NCBI RefSeq assembly: GCF_003345295.1
Contig: NZ_CP031055.1
Coordinates: 1,798,001-1,862,000, forward strand
Direction: 5' to 3'
Length of the DNA stretch: 64,000 bases
Source of the DNA: Vibrio splendidus
GTDB lineage: Bacteria > Pseudomonadota > Gammaproteobacteria > Enterobacterales > Vibrionaceae
Shown here: piece after piece, positions 1 through 8,826 of the stretch
Numbering within the stretch: the stretch's first letter is position 1
How the letters are laid out: every line of letters starts with the position of its first letter
Notes under the pieces: generated by a model
Databases searched by the model: none
Told to the model about the DNA's origin: nothing
The model's input: the letters and a program-made list of their open reading frames with translations, nothing else
Translations under genes and position numbers: made by a program

Positions 1-2333
1 TGCTCAGAAGACAAGCCTTCTAAGTACTGTAAGTCGAAGAGTTGCAGTTCTTTACTCGCCAAACGATTTTTAAGTGTAGGCACCGACATCAGTGGTGCAT
101 CAACATAACCGACCGTTTTAGCCGTTGCGGTTTGTATCCACTTTTGACCCAATGCCGCGTTCACGACTTTCGGCGCTTTCGCCATCAGCGGCAGCATGGT
201 TTCAATGTTGGCAACTAAATAGTCTTTTGCTGGGCGCTGATAACGCGAGTAATAGATGTTCAAGAATCGAGAACGGAAACTCGGCACATCGACTTTTATC
301 GGACATTGGCTCGCACACGCTTTACACGCAAGACAACCGTTCATCGCTTCGTGAACTTCATGCGAGAAATCGTACTCATGGCGTTTGTTCATCGTATTGC
401 GAACACGCTCAACCATGGTTTTAACCGGAGTATTGTCCTTTAGCGCTTCTTGCTCTAAATCGAGAATATCGACGCCTTGCTCAGTTAACTGACGAAGCCA
501 CTCTCTTACCAAGCCTGCGCGGCCTTTTGGTGAATGACGACGGTCTGCCGTGACTTTCATCGAAGGACACATTGGCGAGCTCGTATCGTAGTTGAAGCAC
601 AAGCCGTTACCATTACATTCCATGGCTTGTTTGAAGCTATCACGAACTTGTACGTCGATCTGACGGTCGTAGAAACCACGCTTGGTATCGGTCACTTTCA
701 CCAATTCCGCATCACTTTCTAATGGCGTACAGATCTTGCCTGGGTTCATCTTGTTGTGCGGGTCGAACGCTGCTTTAACGCGTCTTAATTCGGTAAACAG
801 TTCCTCACCAAAGAAGTCAGGGCCATACTCAGAGCGGAAGCCTTTACCGTGCTCACCCCACATCAAGCCGCCGTATTTAGCCACCAACTTAACCACTTCA
901 TCAGAGACTTCGTGCATCAGTGCTTCTTGCATCGGGTCACACAGATCAAGTGCCGGACGAACGTGTAATACGCCCGCATCAACGTGACCAAACATGCCGT
1001 AGTTCAACTCTTTTGAATCGAGTAAGACTCTAAATTCAGAGATGAAATCGGCCAAGTTTTCCGGTGGTACACAAGTATCTTCAGCAAAAGCGACCGGCTT
1101 AGCTCGACCTTTCGCCGCACCTAACAGACCCACCGCTTTCTTACGCATGTTGTAGATTCGGCCAATGCTCGCTAAGTCGCTGCATACTTGGAAACCAATC
1201 ACACCAGCTTCTTCGGTTTCAAGCATGCTTTCAAGTTGTGCCGTCAGTGCTTGAACTTGTTGTTCAACTTCCGCTTCATCTTGGCCTGCAAACTCAACCA
1301 TGTTGATGCCAAGCATCTCTTTATTGGGAACATCCATAAGCAGGTCGCTCACGGTGTGCCAAACGATGTCTTGCTTCGCCAGGTTCAATACTCTTGAATC
1401 AACCGTTTCTACAGACAGCGCTTTCGCTTCTACCATGAACGGCGCATTGCGCAGCGCAGAATCGAACGTGTTGTATTTCACGTTAACCAGCGTTCGCGCT
1501 TTTGGAATCTTGGTTAGGTTTAACTTTGCTTCCGTAATGAAGGCTAATGAGCCCTCTGCACCACATAGGACGCGAGTCAAGTCGAAGCTGTCGTCTTGTT
1601 CGTTGATTGCGTTCTTTAGGTCGTAACCTGTTAAGAAGCGATTCAATGGTGGGAATTTATTAAGAATTTGAGCGCGCTTGTCTCGACAAACTGCCTCAGT
1701 AACCGCAAGGGCATGGTGAGCAAATTCACCCTCAGCTGGCAAGCCGTGTGATAAATCAGACTCTAGACACGAACCATCCGCGAACACCGCTTGTAGCGAC
1801 AACACATGGTCGGACGTTTTCCCGTACTTCAACGACCCTTGGCCCGAAGCATCGGTATTGATCATGCCACCTAAGGTTGCTCGGTTACTGGTAGAAAGGT
1901 CTGGAGAGAAAAAGTAACCGTAGGGACGTACCGCATCATTCAATTGGTCTTTAACGACGCCAGACTGAACTCTTACCCAGCCCTCTTTCTCGTTAATCTC
2001 AAGAACCTTATTCATGTGTCGTGAAAGGTCAACCACGACACCTTTCGTCAACGATTGACCGTTGGTTCCGGTACCGCCACCACGAGGGGAAAAGGTCACA
2101 CGTTCGTAAGCGGATTTAGCACCCACTTGACCGAGCAACACAACGTCTTGAGTTGTTTTAGGAAGGATGACCGCCTGCGGCAATTGCTGATAGACACTGT
2201 TATCAGTCGCCACAGCCAAACGGCTAGAATATTGAGATTCAATGTCGCCAGTAAAGCCCGCTGTTTTTAGTTCATCTAAAAAGCGTACGACTACTGGATC
2301 GACATCAGCATTAAGTTGAAGTCTTGGTAACAT
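1..2333 (-). CDS. ydiJ: YdiJ-like FAD/Fe-S oxidoreductase (D-2-hydroxyglutarate dehydrogenase type), 3' end outside window
   Basis: The frame is open from an ATG at 2333 to the left edge, so about 777 N-terminal residues are visible and the C-terminus is missing. An N-terminal FAD_binding_4 region carries PRGGGTGTNGQSL, typical of VAO/PCMH-type flavin binding. A FAD-oxidase C-terminal region follows, and further on a ferredoxin-like cluster motif CLACKACASQCPIK. This order matches the roughly 1,000-residue YdiJ family, membrane-associated dehydrogenases shown in Enterobacteria to oxidise D-2-hydroxyglutarate. An AGGA lies just upstream of the ATG. The gene is divergent from the DUF3334 gene. 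The exact substrate in this organism is inferred from the family. Confidence 0.9.
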   Translation of the reverse strand, partial: MLPRLQLNADVDPVVVRFLDELKTAGFTGDIESQYSSRLAVATDNSVYQQLPQAVILPKTTQDVVLLGQVGAKSAYERVTFSPRGGGTGTNGQSLTKGVVVDLSRHMNKVLEINEKEGWVRVQSGVVKDQLNDAVRPYGYFFSPDLSTSNRATLGGMINTDASGQGSLKYGKTSDHVLSLQAVFADGSCLESDLSHGLPAEGEFAHHALAVTEAVCRDKRAQILNKFPPLNRFLTGYDLKNAINEQDDSFDLTRVLCGAEGSLAFITEAKLNLTKIPKARTLVNVKYNTFDSALRNAPFMVEAKALSVETVDSRVLNLAKQDIVWHTVSDLLMDVPNKEMLGINMVEFAGQDEAEVEQQVQALTAQLESMLETEEAGVIGFQVCSDLASIGRIYNMRKKAVGLLGAAKGRAKPVAFAEDTCVPPENLADFISEFRVLLDSKELNYGMFGHVDAGVLHVRPALDLCDPMQEALMHEVSDEVVKLVAKYGGLMWGEHGKGFRSEYGPDFFGEELFTELRRVKAAFDPHNKMNPGKICTPLESDAELVKVTDTKRGFYDRQIDVQVRDSFKQAMECNGNGLCFNYDTSSPMCPSMKVTADRRHSPKGRAGLVREWLRQLTEQGVDILDLEQEALKDNTPVKTMVERVRNTMNKRHEYDFSHEVHEAMNGCLACKACASQCPIKVDVPSFRSRFLNIYYSRYQRPAKDYLVANIETMLPLMAKAPKVVNAALGQKWIQTATAKTVGYVDAPLMSVPTLKNRLASKELQLFDLQYLEGLSSE

Positions 2334-2554
2334 TTGCTTCCTGCCCCTACTTCGCTGATCCAATCAGCATTGGGTTATCTGAGATTTTTAATAATTTTCT
2401 TTGAATTTCGTCACTTTACTACTATTAAGATCATATAAAAAGGTGATCAAATCAGAATCTCAGTGCAAGAATGGAGAAATAGTCACTTTCGTCTTAATTC
2501 AGTCCAATATACTGAATAACATTTTGTTTAAGACATCTCCATGAGCACATCACA

Positions 2555-3238
2555 ATGAAAAAAAACAAAACAGTCACAACTGAAGATATTCTTCTTAAGC
2601 TATGCCAATCAGTCTCAAGCGTACTCACTTCAGCGACGGCTTCTCAGGTGTCCTATTCAGCTATGGTTCAAAAGATCAACAAGACAAGTCTGAAGCCAGA
2701 CTTTGGTTGTTTCGTCTTATTTGACGGTGGCTTTTCTGGTCTTGTTGTCATCAATTTTACGTCTAAAGCCGCGCTAGAGATCTATACCAATTACATGCGT
2801 AACATGGGCATGCCAGAAGATGAGCTGGCGGTACTGCACACTTCAGACGAAGTGGGCGATGTTTTAGGTGAGCTGATGAACCAGTTAGTTGGTGATTTCA
2901 CCAATAAGATCCGTAAAGAACTGCAAACCAACATCACACAGAACCAACCGAAAATGCTGGCATTGAACAAGCAAGTAAACCTTTCTGTTGATACTAACCT
3001 AGATCGTCCACAAGCTCGCCGAGTGACCTTCTCGACTGCAAACAACAACATCTTCTATCTAGAGCTTGCAATGGATAAGACAGAATTCATCCAATTAGAA
3101 GAATTTGAGATCGCTGAAGACGAATGTCCAGACAGTATTCTTGAGGCTACTCAGAAAAAAATGCAGGAAGCGAATAAGCCCGCTCAAAGTTCAGGTAATG
3201 ATTCGGCAGCCGATCTACTCGATGAACTTGGTATCTAG
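2555..3238 (+). CDS. DUF3334 family protein with a CheX-like motif
   Basis: This 227-residue soluble protein has no signal peptide or membrane segment. Residues 106-113 read ELMNQLVG, fitting the E-x2-N-x3-G motif of the CheC/CheX/FliY phosphatase fold, placed after an acidic stretch as in CheX. The C-terminus ends in an acidic ADLLDELGI tail, resembling short docking tails. I assign it to DUF3334, a vibrio-rich family without a settled function. A role in dephosphorylating a response regulator is inference from the motif. The gene stands alone and is followed by a strong terminator at 3278-3306. Confidence 0.75.
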   Translation: MKKNKTVTTEDILLKLCQSVSSVLTSATASQVSYSAMVQKINKTSLKPDFGCFVLFDGGFSGLVVINFTSKAALEIYTNYMRNMGMPEDELAVLHTSDEVGDVLGELMNQLVGDFTNKIRKELQTNITQNQPKMLALNKQVNLSVDTNLDRPQARRVTFSTANNNIFYLELAMDKTEFIQLEEFEIAEDECPDSILEATQKKMQEANKPAQSSGNDSAADLLDELGI

Positions 3239-3277
3239 TTTGCTAATGCTCTAGTTAATCCGGAAAATCGTGTCACT

Positions 3278-3306
3278 AACGCCATCAATACGCTTGATGG
3301 CGTTTT
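3278..3306 (+). terminator. intrinsic terminator after the DUF3334 gene
   Basis: AACGCCATCAA pairs with TTGATGGCGTT around a 5-nt loop and is followed by a T-run. It lies 40 bp after the stop codon. Confidence 0.85.
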
Positions 3307-3446
3307 TGTATGACCCAGAAGCCGCCTCTTCCATCCTTCATAATGGCTCACCGCGTAATAACAAATGACTTTTGACTTTGCTGTTACCTGCCAAAACATG
3401 TAAAATGTCGGACTTTTCAAAATTTGCGGTAATGATTAAGTAGTCG

Positions 3447-4136
3447 ATGGATAAGAAAAAAGCCCTAAAGAAAATTGCCAAGTGCCTTGAGCTTGGAAAT
3501 TCTGCGAACGTCAATGAAGCGGCCAATGCGATAAAAATGGCGCATAACTTGATGCTGAAATATGGTCTCGAGAAAGACGATATTGAATTTATCAAGATGG
3601 GAAAAACTCAGTCCAGTCATCTGTTACCTGCAAATATCAGCTCTACACTGCTGCGCGTTATTCGCGGTATTAACACCAAGTTTGGCGTAGAAGCGGTATT
3701 GCTGAACCACAAAGGCCTTAAGCGTGTGGAGTTCATTGGTGAAGCTGATCGAGCGATCTTTGCTGCCTTTGCTTTCGATATTATTTATCGCGAATTGAAC
3801 GAGCATACGGGTCAATTCAGAAACAGCTTTGCAGGATCTGGTACCGGAACTCTCGAAGTCACTCGTCGTGTGAATTCTTACGTCTCTGGTTGGGTAGAAG
3901 GTGCGCTTGAAAAGTTGCCAATCATTACCCCGGACGACGAGTCAAACAACAAAATCAATAACTACATTGATAAAGAATTTGAAAATATTGACCGTGAAAC
4001 CTTCAAACAACAACTCAGAGAAGCGATGAAAAACCTCACCGCTGACTATGAAGTTGGCTTGAAGAAAGGCCGTAAGCTTTCGGTAAACCGCCCTGTTGGC
4101 GGAACTCAAGCAGCTAAAAAAATCACCAAATCGTAG
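3447..4136 (+). CDS. DUF2786 domain protein
   Basis: The 229-residue protein begins with about 45 residues (MDKKKALKKIAKCLELG...) matching the DUF2786 pattern: a lysine-rich helix, then EAANAI..A..LM.KYGL. The rest fits the associated C-terminal region often found with DUF2786 in phage and plasmid proteins. No catalytic motif is evident and the C-terminus is basic. Its function is unknown; the basic helices would be compatible with nucleic-acid binding, which is speculation. It appears monocistronic. Confidence 0.75.
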   Translation: MDKKKALKKIAKCLELGNSANVNEAANAIKMAHNLMLKYGLEKDDIEFIKMGKTQSSHLLPANISSTLLRVIRGINTKFGVEAVLLNHKGLKRVEFIGEADRAIFAAFAFDIIYRELNEHTGQFRNSFAGSGTGTLEVTRRVNSYVSGWVEGALEKLPIITPDDESNNKINNYIDKEFENIDRETFKQQLREAMKNLTADYEVGLKKGRKLSVNRPVGGTQAAKKITKS

Positions 4137-4278
4137 AGCATGCCATTTAGCTAAATCATAATGCTTGCTCTTTACATTTCCTCAGCACATTGTTAAAACC
4201 ATCAATAATACTTATAGGACTATATGTTTGTCATTCGCAATCCATGCGTTTGACAGAAGTACATGATGGAGAAATACG

Positions 4279-4947
4279 TTGAAAAAAATCACACTAGCCC
4301 TAGCGCTTACTGTCGCTCTAACGGGTTGTCAGGCAACTCAACGCCAAAATGCTACAACAGGCGAATCTGAGACGAACTCTGCAACTCAAGGCGCTCTAAT
4401 TGGTGCAATCGCTGGTGCCGTTGCTGGTGCTGCTACTGGTGACGATTCTAAAGATCGCCGTAAACGTGCACTCATCGGTGCTGCTGGTGGCGCCGCCGTT
4501 GGTGGTGGTATCGGTTACTATTTCGACCAACAAGAAGCTGCACTTCGTGAAGAACTCATGAACTCTGGTGTTCAAGTTGAACGCGTTGGTGAGAACCAGC
4601 TTCTACTTCGCCTAGAAAACGGCATTGGTTTTGGTTCTGGCTCTTACGCTTTAGAGTCTAGTATTCACAACACACTACGTGGTGTTGCTCGTATCTTAGT
4701 TGAATACCCAGACACTAGCCTAGTGATCGACGGTCACACTGACAGCACTGGCAGCGAGTCGTCTAACCAAATCCTTTCTGAGCGTCGTGCTGAATCTGTT
4801 CGTGCATTCTTGATCTCTCAAGACGTTGCTGCAGGTCGTGCCATTGCTCGTGGTAACGGTGAACGTTACCCTCTATGTGACAACAACACGTCTCAAGGTC
4901 GTGCTTGTAACCGTCGCGTAGAAATTCAAATCTTGCCGCTTAAGTAG
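4279..4947 (+). CDS. OmpA-family outer-membrane lipoprotein with glycine zipper (YiaD/Pal type)
   Basis: I use a TTG start, because GGAG lies 7-8 nt upstream and the nearby ATGs are out of frame. Residues 1-17 form a lipoprotein signal ending LTGC, so Cys17 is the predicted lipidation site. Residues about 38-80 form glycine zippers (GALIGAIAGAVAGAATG and GAAGGAAVGGGIGYYF), likely membrane-associated. The C-terminal half is an OmpA peptidoglycan-binding domain, with IDGHTDSTGS and the LSERRAESVR helix. The protein probably tethers the outer membrane to peptidoglycan. Confidence 0.9.
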   Translation: MKKITLALALTVALTGCQATQRQNATTGESETNSATQGALIGAIAGAVAGAATGDDSKDRRKRALIGAAGGAAVGGGIGYYFDQQEAALREELMNSGVQVERVGENQLLLRLENGIGFGSGSYALESSIHNTLRGVARILVEYPDTSLVIDGHTDSTGSESSNQILSERRAESVRAFLISQDVAAGRAIARGNGERYPLCDNNTSQGRACNRRVEIQILPLK

Positions 4948-4954
4948 CACGATT

Positions 4955-5090
4955 AAAGCCCAGTTACCTTTATCTATTGAATTAACCACTATATAGTTGC
5001 TTGTCAGTCGTATGGCTTATTTAAAGCGTTACGACTTAACACTCAGCCACATAACGTATTCATACTGATACATCGGCACTGGGCTTTTTT
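4955..5090 (+). terminator. long-range, possibly branched terminator structure
   Basis: AAAGCCCAGT (4955-4964) pairs perfectly with ACTGGGCTTT (5078-5087), followed by further T residues. The 113-nt interior holds a second hairpin, AGTCGTA (5006-5012) with TACGACT (5030-5036). The position just after the OmpA gene suggests a terminator, but the loop is far larger than usual. See findings. Confidence 0.5.
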
Positions 5091-5104
5091 ACGAGACTTA
5101 TCTT

Positions 5105-6220
5105 TTGCTTATCCTATCCAACTTTCTGTCATCGTCATTTCTTAGGCCTCTATTTCTAGCCCTCATCTTTTCCACGATACAGTTGTCCATTCCACATTTC
5201 GTTCACGCGAAAAGCAGTGATGAATTTTCATTAAAGTCACAACCTCAAGACCCAATATCTCAATATCAACTCGCTCAAGCTTATGAATCGGGTGTCGACG
5301 TCCCTTTGAGCACCAGCGATGCATTTTATTGGTACTCGCAATCAGCGGATAACGGCAATACAAATGCGCAATTTAGGCTGGCTGAATTATATTTATCAGG
5401 GACAGGTGTAGAGCAAAGCAACAAGCTAGCTTTAGAATGGTTTATCAAATCAGCATTGCAAGGTAACAAACACGCCTCAGTTGAGGTCGCAAAGATCTAT
5501 GAGTCCTCGCTTGAGAAAGATCTACTTCAACCATTAGATGAAGCGCAGTTATGGTATGAAGCAGCCTTAAAAGACAACCCTGATGCAGAAGGTGGTTACA
5601 ATCGCGTTCTCGAAGCCCAATTCAACCAACAACGCGCCAAGCAAATCTCTTCGATTGAGAAGCTCAATGATGACGTCAATACTGAAACCAGTACAAGTCA
5701 GGCGCTGTCTGGTCAACAACGACCTAATCAAGGGCTATCAAGCTCATTCCCTTACGTTCAGCCCTATAATGGGCAAGCGGCAAGCTCTAACCTAACAAAC
5801 TCTGACTATATGATCGGCTCAGTACTGGCCGTTTTAATTGCAATAGTGAGTATCAGCGCGACTCTGGTTGTATCGCGAAAGCAACAGATCCTGAAGTCTG
5901 GTGAGTTAAATCAGCAACAACAGACACTTGAAGCGCAGCTTAGCGCGAAAGACTTCACCATTAAGCAGCAAAAACGCCAACTTCAGACTATCTATAACGA
6001 ACTGAAGAAGCAGAAAAACAACAAGAGTTTGAACAATTTTCAGGTAGCCTGTGCGCTATTTGGCTACACGCCTAGCTCAGTTCCGGACCAGAAAAGCATC
6101 AAGATACGATACAAACAATTGTCAAAGATCTACCATCCAGATGGTCACGGATGTGACGAAGAAATGAAACGTTTGAACAATGCGCTAAAAACCATTTTAC
6201 AAAATGTTACAAAAGCGTAA
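5105..6220 (+). CDS. membrane protein with Sel1 repeats and a C-terminal J-domain
   Basis: The 371-residue protein uses a TTG start, as there is no better ATG before the signal sequence; the start is uncertain. Residues 10-35 form a signal or anchor. Residues about 54-155 hold Sel1-type repeats (QLAQAYESGVDV, FRLAELYLSGTGV). Residues 235-256 are one transmembrane segment followed by SRKQ. Residues 265-305 are a Gln-rich coiled coil. Residues 312-370 resemble a J-domain with HPD at 344-346. Topology by the positive-inside rule puts Sel1 in the periplasm and the J-domain in the cytoplasm, so it may recruit DnaK. The specific role is unknown. Confidence 0.75.
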   Translation: MLILSNFLSSSFLRPLFLALIFSTIQLSIPHFVHAKSSDEFSLKSQPQDPISQYQLAQAYESGVDVPLSTSDAFYWYSQSADNGNTNAQFRLAELYLSGTGVEQSNKLALEWFIKSALQGNKHASVEVAKIYESSLEKDLLQPLDEAQLWYEAALKDNPDAEGGYNRVLEAQFNQQRAKQISSIEKLNDDVNTETSTSQALSGQQRPNQGLSSSFPYVQPYNGQAASSNLTNSDYMIGSVLAVLIAIVSISATLVVSRKQQILKSGELNQQQQTLEAQLSAKDFTIKQQKRQLQTIYNELKKQKNNKSLNNFQVACALFGYTPSSVPDQKSIKIRYKQLSKIYHPDGHGCDEEMKRLNNALKTILQNVTKA

Positions 6221-6385
6221 ACAACTACACATATTAAATTTTCAAGGTCGCAAAGATATCGATTTTATTAGTGTTGCAATCGATCCCCCTCTCAAAAACG
6301 GGTAACAAACTATTAACTAATGGGTCTTACTTGTGTCATAATTTGCGCCGAAAATACACCTGACTTAAACAGGTGAGGAGAGAAT

Positions 6386-6574
6386 ATGTTCACAATAGAA
6401 GGCGTTTGTGATTGGTGCAAAAAGCCAAGCCTAGTTAAAAAGCACGACTACCTAGATGGTAAGTGTCATCATGCATGTAATGAGTGCAATGATATTGCAA
6501 CCATTGATGTTCGCCAGTTCAATATTGGTGAAATGGAAATGAGAGCAAAACTCTCCCAAGCGACATTGAGATAA
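6386..6574 (+). CDS. small Cys-rich, probably zinc-binding protein
   Basis: This 62-residue protein has CDWC near residues 8-11 and a second cluster, CHHACNEC, at about residues 28-35, which together could hold one zinc ion. GAGGAGAG lies just upstream of the ATG, a good ribosome-binding site. A terminator follows at 6596-6618, which supports a real small gene. I do not recognise a named family; it is a conserved-looking hypothetical. Confidence 0.65.
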   Translation: MFTIEGVCDWCKKPSLVKKHDYLDGKCHHACNECNDIATIDVRQFNIGEMEMRAKLSQATLR

Positions 6575-6595
6575 GCAACACCGTTGAAATATAAG

Positions 6596-6618
6596 AAAGC
6601 GCCTAAGGCGCTTTTTTT
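6596..6618 (+). terminator. intrinsic terminator after the small Cys-rich gene
   Basis: AAAGCGCC and GGCGCTTT pair around a TAA loop and are followed by more T residues. Confidence 0.85.
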
Positions 6619-6651
6619 GTGTCTGTGGTTTTAGATTTTATCTCTTCTCTT

Positions 6652-6699
6652 TTCTATCTTCTATCTTCTATCTTCTATCTTCTATCTTCTATCTTCTAT
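6652..6699. repeat. heptanucleotide tandem repeat (TTCTATC)
   Basis: There are six perfect copies of TTCTATC plus six bases of a seventh, in the spacer between the small Cys-rich gene and sulA. No gene is affected. Such 7-bp arrays usually vary in copy number between strains. Confidence 0.95.
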
Positions 6700-6749
6700 A
6701 CAGGTGTATACAGTACTTTTCTGTCAAAACCACGGTATACACCTGTATA
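6697..6749. promoter_or_regulatory. pair of inverted operator-like dyads upstream of sulA
   Basis: TATACAGGTGTATAC (6697-6711) and GTATACACCTGTATA (6735-6749) are perfect reverse complements separated by 23 bp. Each is itself a dyad of the form TATACA-N2-TGTATA. This is the only clear structure between the repeat and the LexA boxes. The cognate protein is unknown. The arms could also form a cruciform or hairpin. Confidence 0.5.
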
Positions 6750-6909
6750 AAGCTCACATTTTTTGAACTTATGAGACAAAGTAGCAAATTCATTCTAATT
6801 TAATTTGTCAAATAATTTCAATAATTTAACAACATAACACCTATAAGTTCAGACAAAATCGTCCAATAATCCCGCAAAAAACGCTTGATCTTATAAGCAA
6901 CTAAAACTA

Positions 6910-6942
6910 CTGTATACACATACAGCATGTATATAAGGACAG
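6910..6942 (+). promoter_or_regulatory. tandem LexA (SOS) boxes of sulA
   Basis: CTGTATACACATACAG at 6910-6925 is a perfect CTGT-N8-ACAG LexA box. A second near-match, ATGTATATAAGGACAG at 6927-6942 (one half-site mismatch), overlaps the AAGGA ribosome-binding site. Together they predict tight LexA repression of sulA. Confidence 0.85.
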
Positions 6943-6946
6943 CAAA

Positions 6947-7354
6947 ATGATTCAAGCACACGTTAAAGCCCAACACTCTAGCCCGCTAGTTCACTGCGCA
7001 TTTACATCAGTTTCTCGTAAAAGCAAAAATTCAAACGAGGAAGCGTTATTTGCAAGAATGGCGTTGCTGTCCAACCAACATCAGTGGCTACTGTTTACGG
7101 CTCAAACACCGAGACCATCCGCTAAGCAGCTCAAGCAACATAATGTTTGCTGCGACCGAGTTATTCATATGAAAGCCTCTCATCAAATGACTGAGGTAGA
7201 AACCGTCGAGAAAGCCATTCGCTCTAAGAATGCGAGTGCGATTGTGGCAAGTGCATCGATTGATCAATTCAGTCAGCAATACCTAAGAACATTAGGAACG
7301 CGCTTTCAGTGTGAAGTGTTCTTTATGGATGCGAATTCAGAGCGCATTCACTAA
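6947..7354 (+). CDS. sulA: SOS cell-division inhibitor SulA
   Basis: The 135-residue protein is shorter than the E. coli form (169 residues) but keeps the RecA-like SulA core. WLLFTAQTPRPSAKQL aligns with the WL...P segment of SulA, followed by V..VIHMKASHQMTEVETVEKAI, as in the E. coli V.QISQLSP..TVESMVRAL region. SulA binds FtsZ and blocks septation during DNA damage; Lon normally degrades it. Tandem LexA boxes and an AGGA site immediately upstream support the assignment. Confidence 0.88.
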   Translation: MIQAHVKAQHSSPLVHCAFTSVSRKSKNSNEEALFARMALLSNQHQWLLFTAQTPRPSAKQLKQHNVCCDRVIHMKASHQMTEVETVEKAIRSKNASAIVASASIDQFSQQYLRTLGTRFQCEVFFMDANSERIH

Positions 7355-7674
7355 GCCACCTTGCTTAATAACATGTTGGCTCAAAAACATGGCCCACAAA
7401 CATAGTTTAATCGTTTAGCTAACAAACTTAAGTTAACTTAACTTAACTTAACCGCATAGCTCCAAAACACAGTCCAAATATACTGCCTTCCCCTGCCCTA
7501 CGATTCACCTATTTTTTGGCGAATTGTTAGGCGGGGGTTTTTATTTAAACAATAGATTTAGCAATCGTTTGCTTTTTATCTGGAAGGAAATAGTAGATTG
7601 AGTATAATGCCCGTCTAATCATGTGCACACCGCACTTCTCTGTATGACGTTTGATAAAAGATAGGAATGTCTAA
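7355..7674. other. spacer sulA-purC: short repeat and possible terminator
   Basis: The 320-bp spacer holds four TTAAC copies (7433-7452). A GC-rich imperfect hairpin with a T-run at about 7490-7546 may terminate sulA. The PurR-like box and purC promoter region follow. No gene is supported here. Confidence 0.6.
7559..7574 (+). promoter_or_regulatory. PurR-like operator upstream of purC
   Basis: TAGCAATCGTTTGCTT matches the PurR consensus ANGCAANCGNTTNCNT at all but the first fixed base. It lies about 100 bp before the purC start, where repression would be expected. Confidence 0.7.
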
Positions 7675-8778
7675 ATGAGCCTTGCTGATCAAGTTCTTGC
7701 CGTAAATGATGACCTACCAATCCGTACTGACAAACCTGTCCACAGTGGCAAAGTTCGCTCAGTCTACTGGTTAACTGAAGAAGATAGTCAACGACTAATC
7801 AAAGAGAAAGGCTACGATGTAGCACCAGATGCACCTTTAGCAATCATGGTGATCAGTGACCGTATCTCTGCATTTGATTGTATCTGGCGTGGTGAAGGTA
7901 ATCTTAAAGGTGTTCCAGGTAAGGGAGCGGCTCTGAATGCTATCTCTAACCACTGGTTCAAATTGTTTAAAGACAACGGACTTGCTGACAGTCATATTCT
8001 TGATATCCCTCACCCGTTTGTATGGATTGTACAAAAAGCTCGCCCAGTTATGATCGAAGCAATTTGTCGTCAATACATCACAGGTTCAATGTGGCGTGCA
8101 TACGCAAACGGCGAACGTGAATTCTGTGGTATCGAAATGCCGGAAGGTCTCGAGAAAGACAAGAAGCTACCTGAGCTACTGATCACGCCTTCAACAAAAG
8201 GGATTTTGAAAGGTATCCCTGGTGTTCCAGAAGCTGACGATGTGAATATCTCGCGTAACAACATCGAAGATAACTTCGCAGCGTTCAACTTTACTCAAGC
8301 AAGTGACATTGCGCATTACGAAAAGCTGCTAAAAGAAGGCTTCAACGTTATCAGCCAAGCACTCGCGAAAGTCGACCAAACCTTTGTGGATACAAAGTTT
8401 GAATTTGGTTACGTCAACGATGCTCAAGGTAAAGAAAAGCTGATCTACATGGACGAAGTGGGTACTCCAGATTCATCTCGCATTTGGGATACTCAGGAAT
8501 ACAACAAAGGCAACATCGTTGAAAACTCTAAAGAGGGGTTCCGTCAGTTCTTGCTTAACTACTTTCCTGATGCAGACATCCTTTTGAACAAAGAACGCAT
8601 GCCAGAACGTGAAGCATTAGCTCGTGACAATGAGCTGCCTCTTGATTCACTGATGTCTCTGTCTCGCACTTATCTTGATATCGCAGCGAAAATCACAGGT
8701 GCAGAGATCGTACTGAGCGAAAATCCTAAGCAAGAAATTATCGATGTACTGCGTGCTGACTATGGTCTAGTTGACTGA
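7675..8778 (+). CDS. purC: phosphoribosylaminoimidazole-succinocarboxamide synthase
   Basis: The 367-residue enzyme is the long, vibrio-type SAICAR synthetase, which joins aspartate to CAIR with ATP in purine synthesis. Visible signatures are the N-terminal GKVRSVYW nucleotide-binding loop, VISDRISAFD, the C-terminal EFGY region and the metal-binding YMDEVGTPDSSRIWD. An AGGAATGTCTAA stretch precedes the ATG. The gene is monocistronic, with a PurR-like operator upstream and a strong terminator downstream. Confidence 0.95.
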   Translation: MSLADQVLAVNDDLPIRTDKPVHSGKVRSVYWLTEEDSQRLIKEKGYDVAPDAPLAIMVISDRISAFDCIWRGEGNLKGVPGKGAALNAISNHWFKLFKDNGLADSHILDIPHPFVWIVQKARPVMIEAICRQYITGSMWRAYANGEREFCGIEMPEGLEKDKKLPELLITPSTKGILKGIPGVPEADDVNISRNNIEDNFAAFNFTQASDIAHYEKLLKEGFNVISQALAKVDQTFVDTKFEFGYVNDAQGKEKLIYMDEVGTPDSSRIWDTQEYNKGNIVENSKEGFRQFLLNYFPDADILLNKERMPEREALARDNELPLDSLMSLSRTYLDIAAKITGAEIVLSENPKQEIIDVLRADYGLVD

Positions 8779-8826
8779 TTGCATTCTAGAAAGCGAGTAA
8801 GCTCGTAAACACAAGTTCCAGATACT

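Noticed and set aside
6652..6699. Tandem repeat as a possible CRISPR array
   Set aside because: The unit is 7 bp with no spacers, and no cas genes are present.
6697..6749. The dyads as extra LexA boxes
   Set aside because: Neither arm fits CTGT-N8-ACAG; only part of the sequence is shared with the true box.
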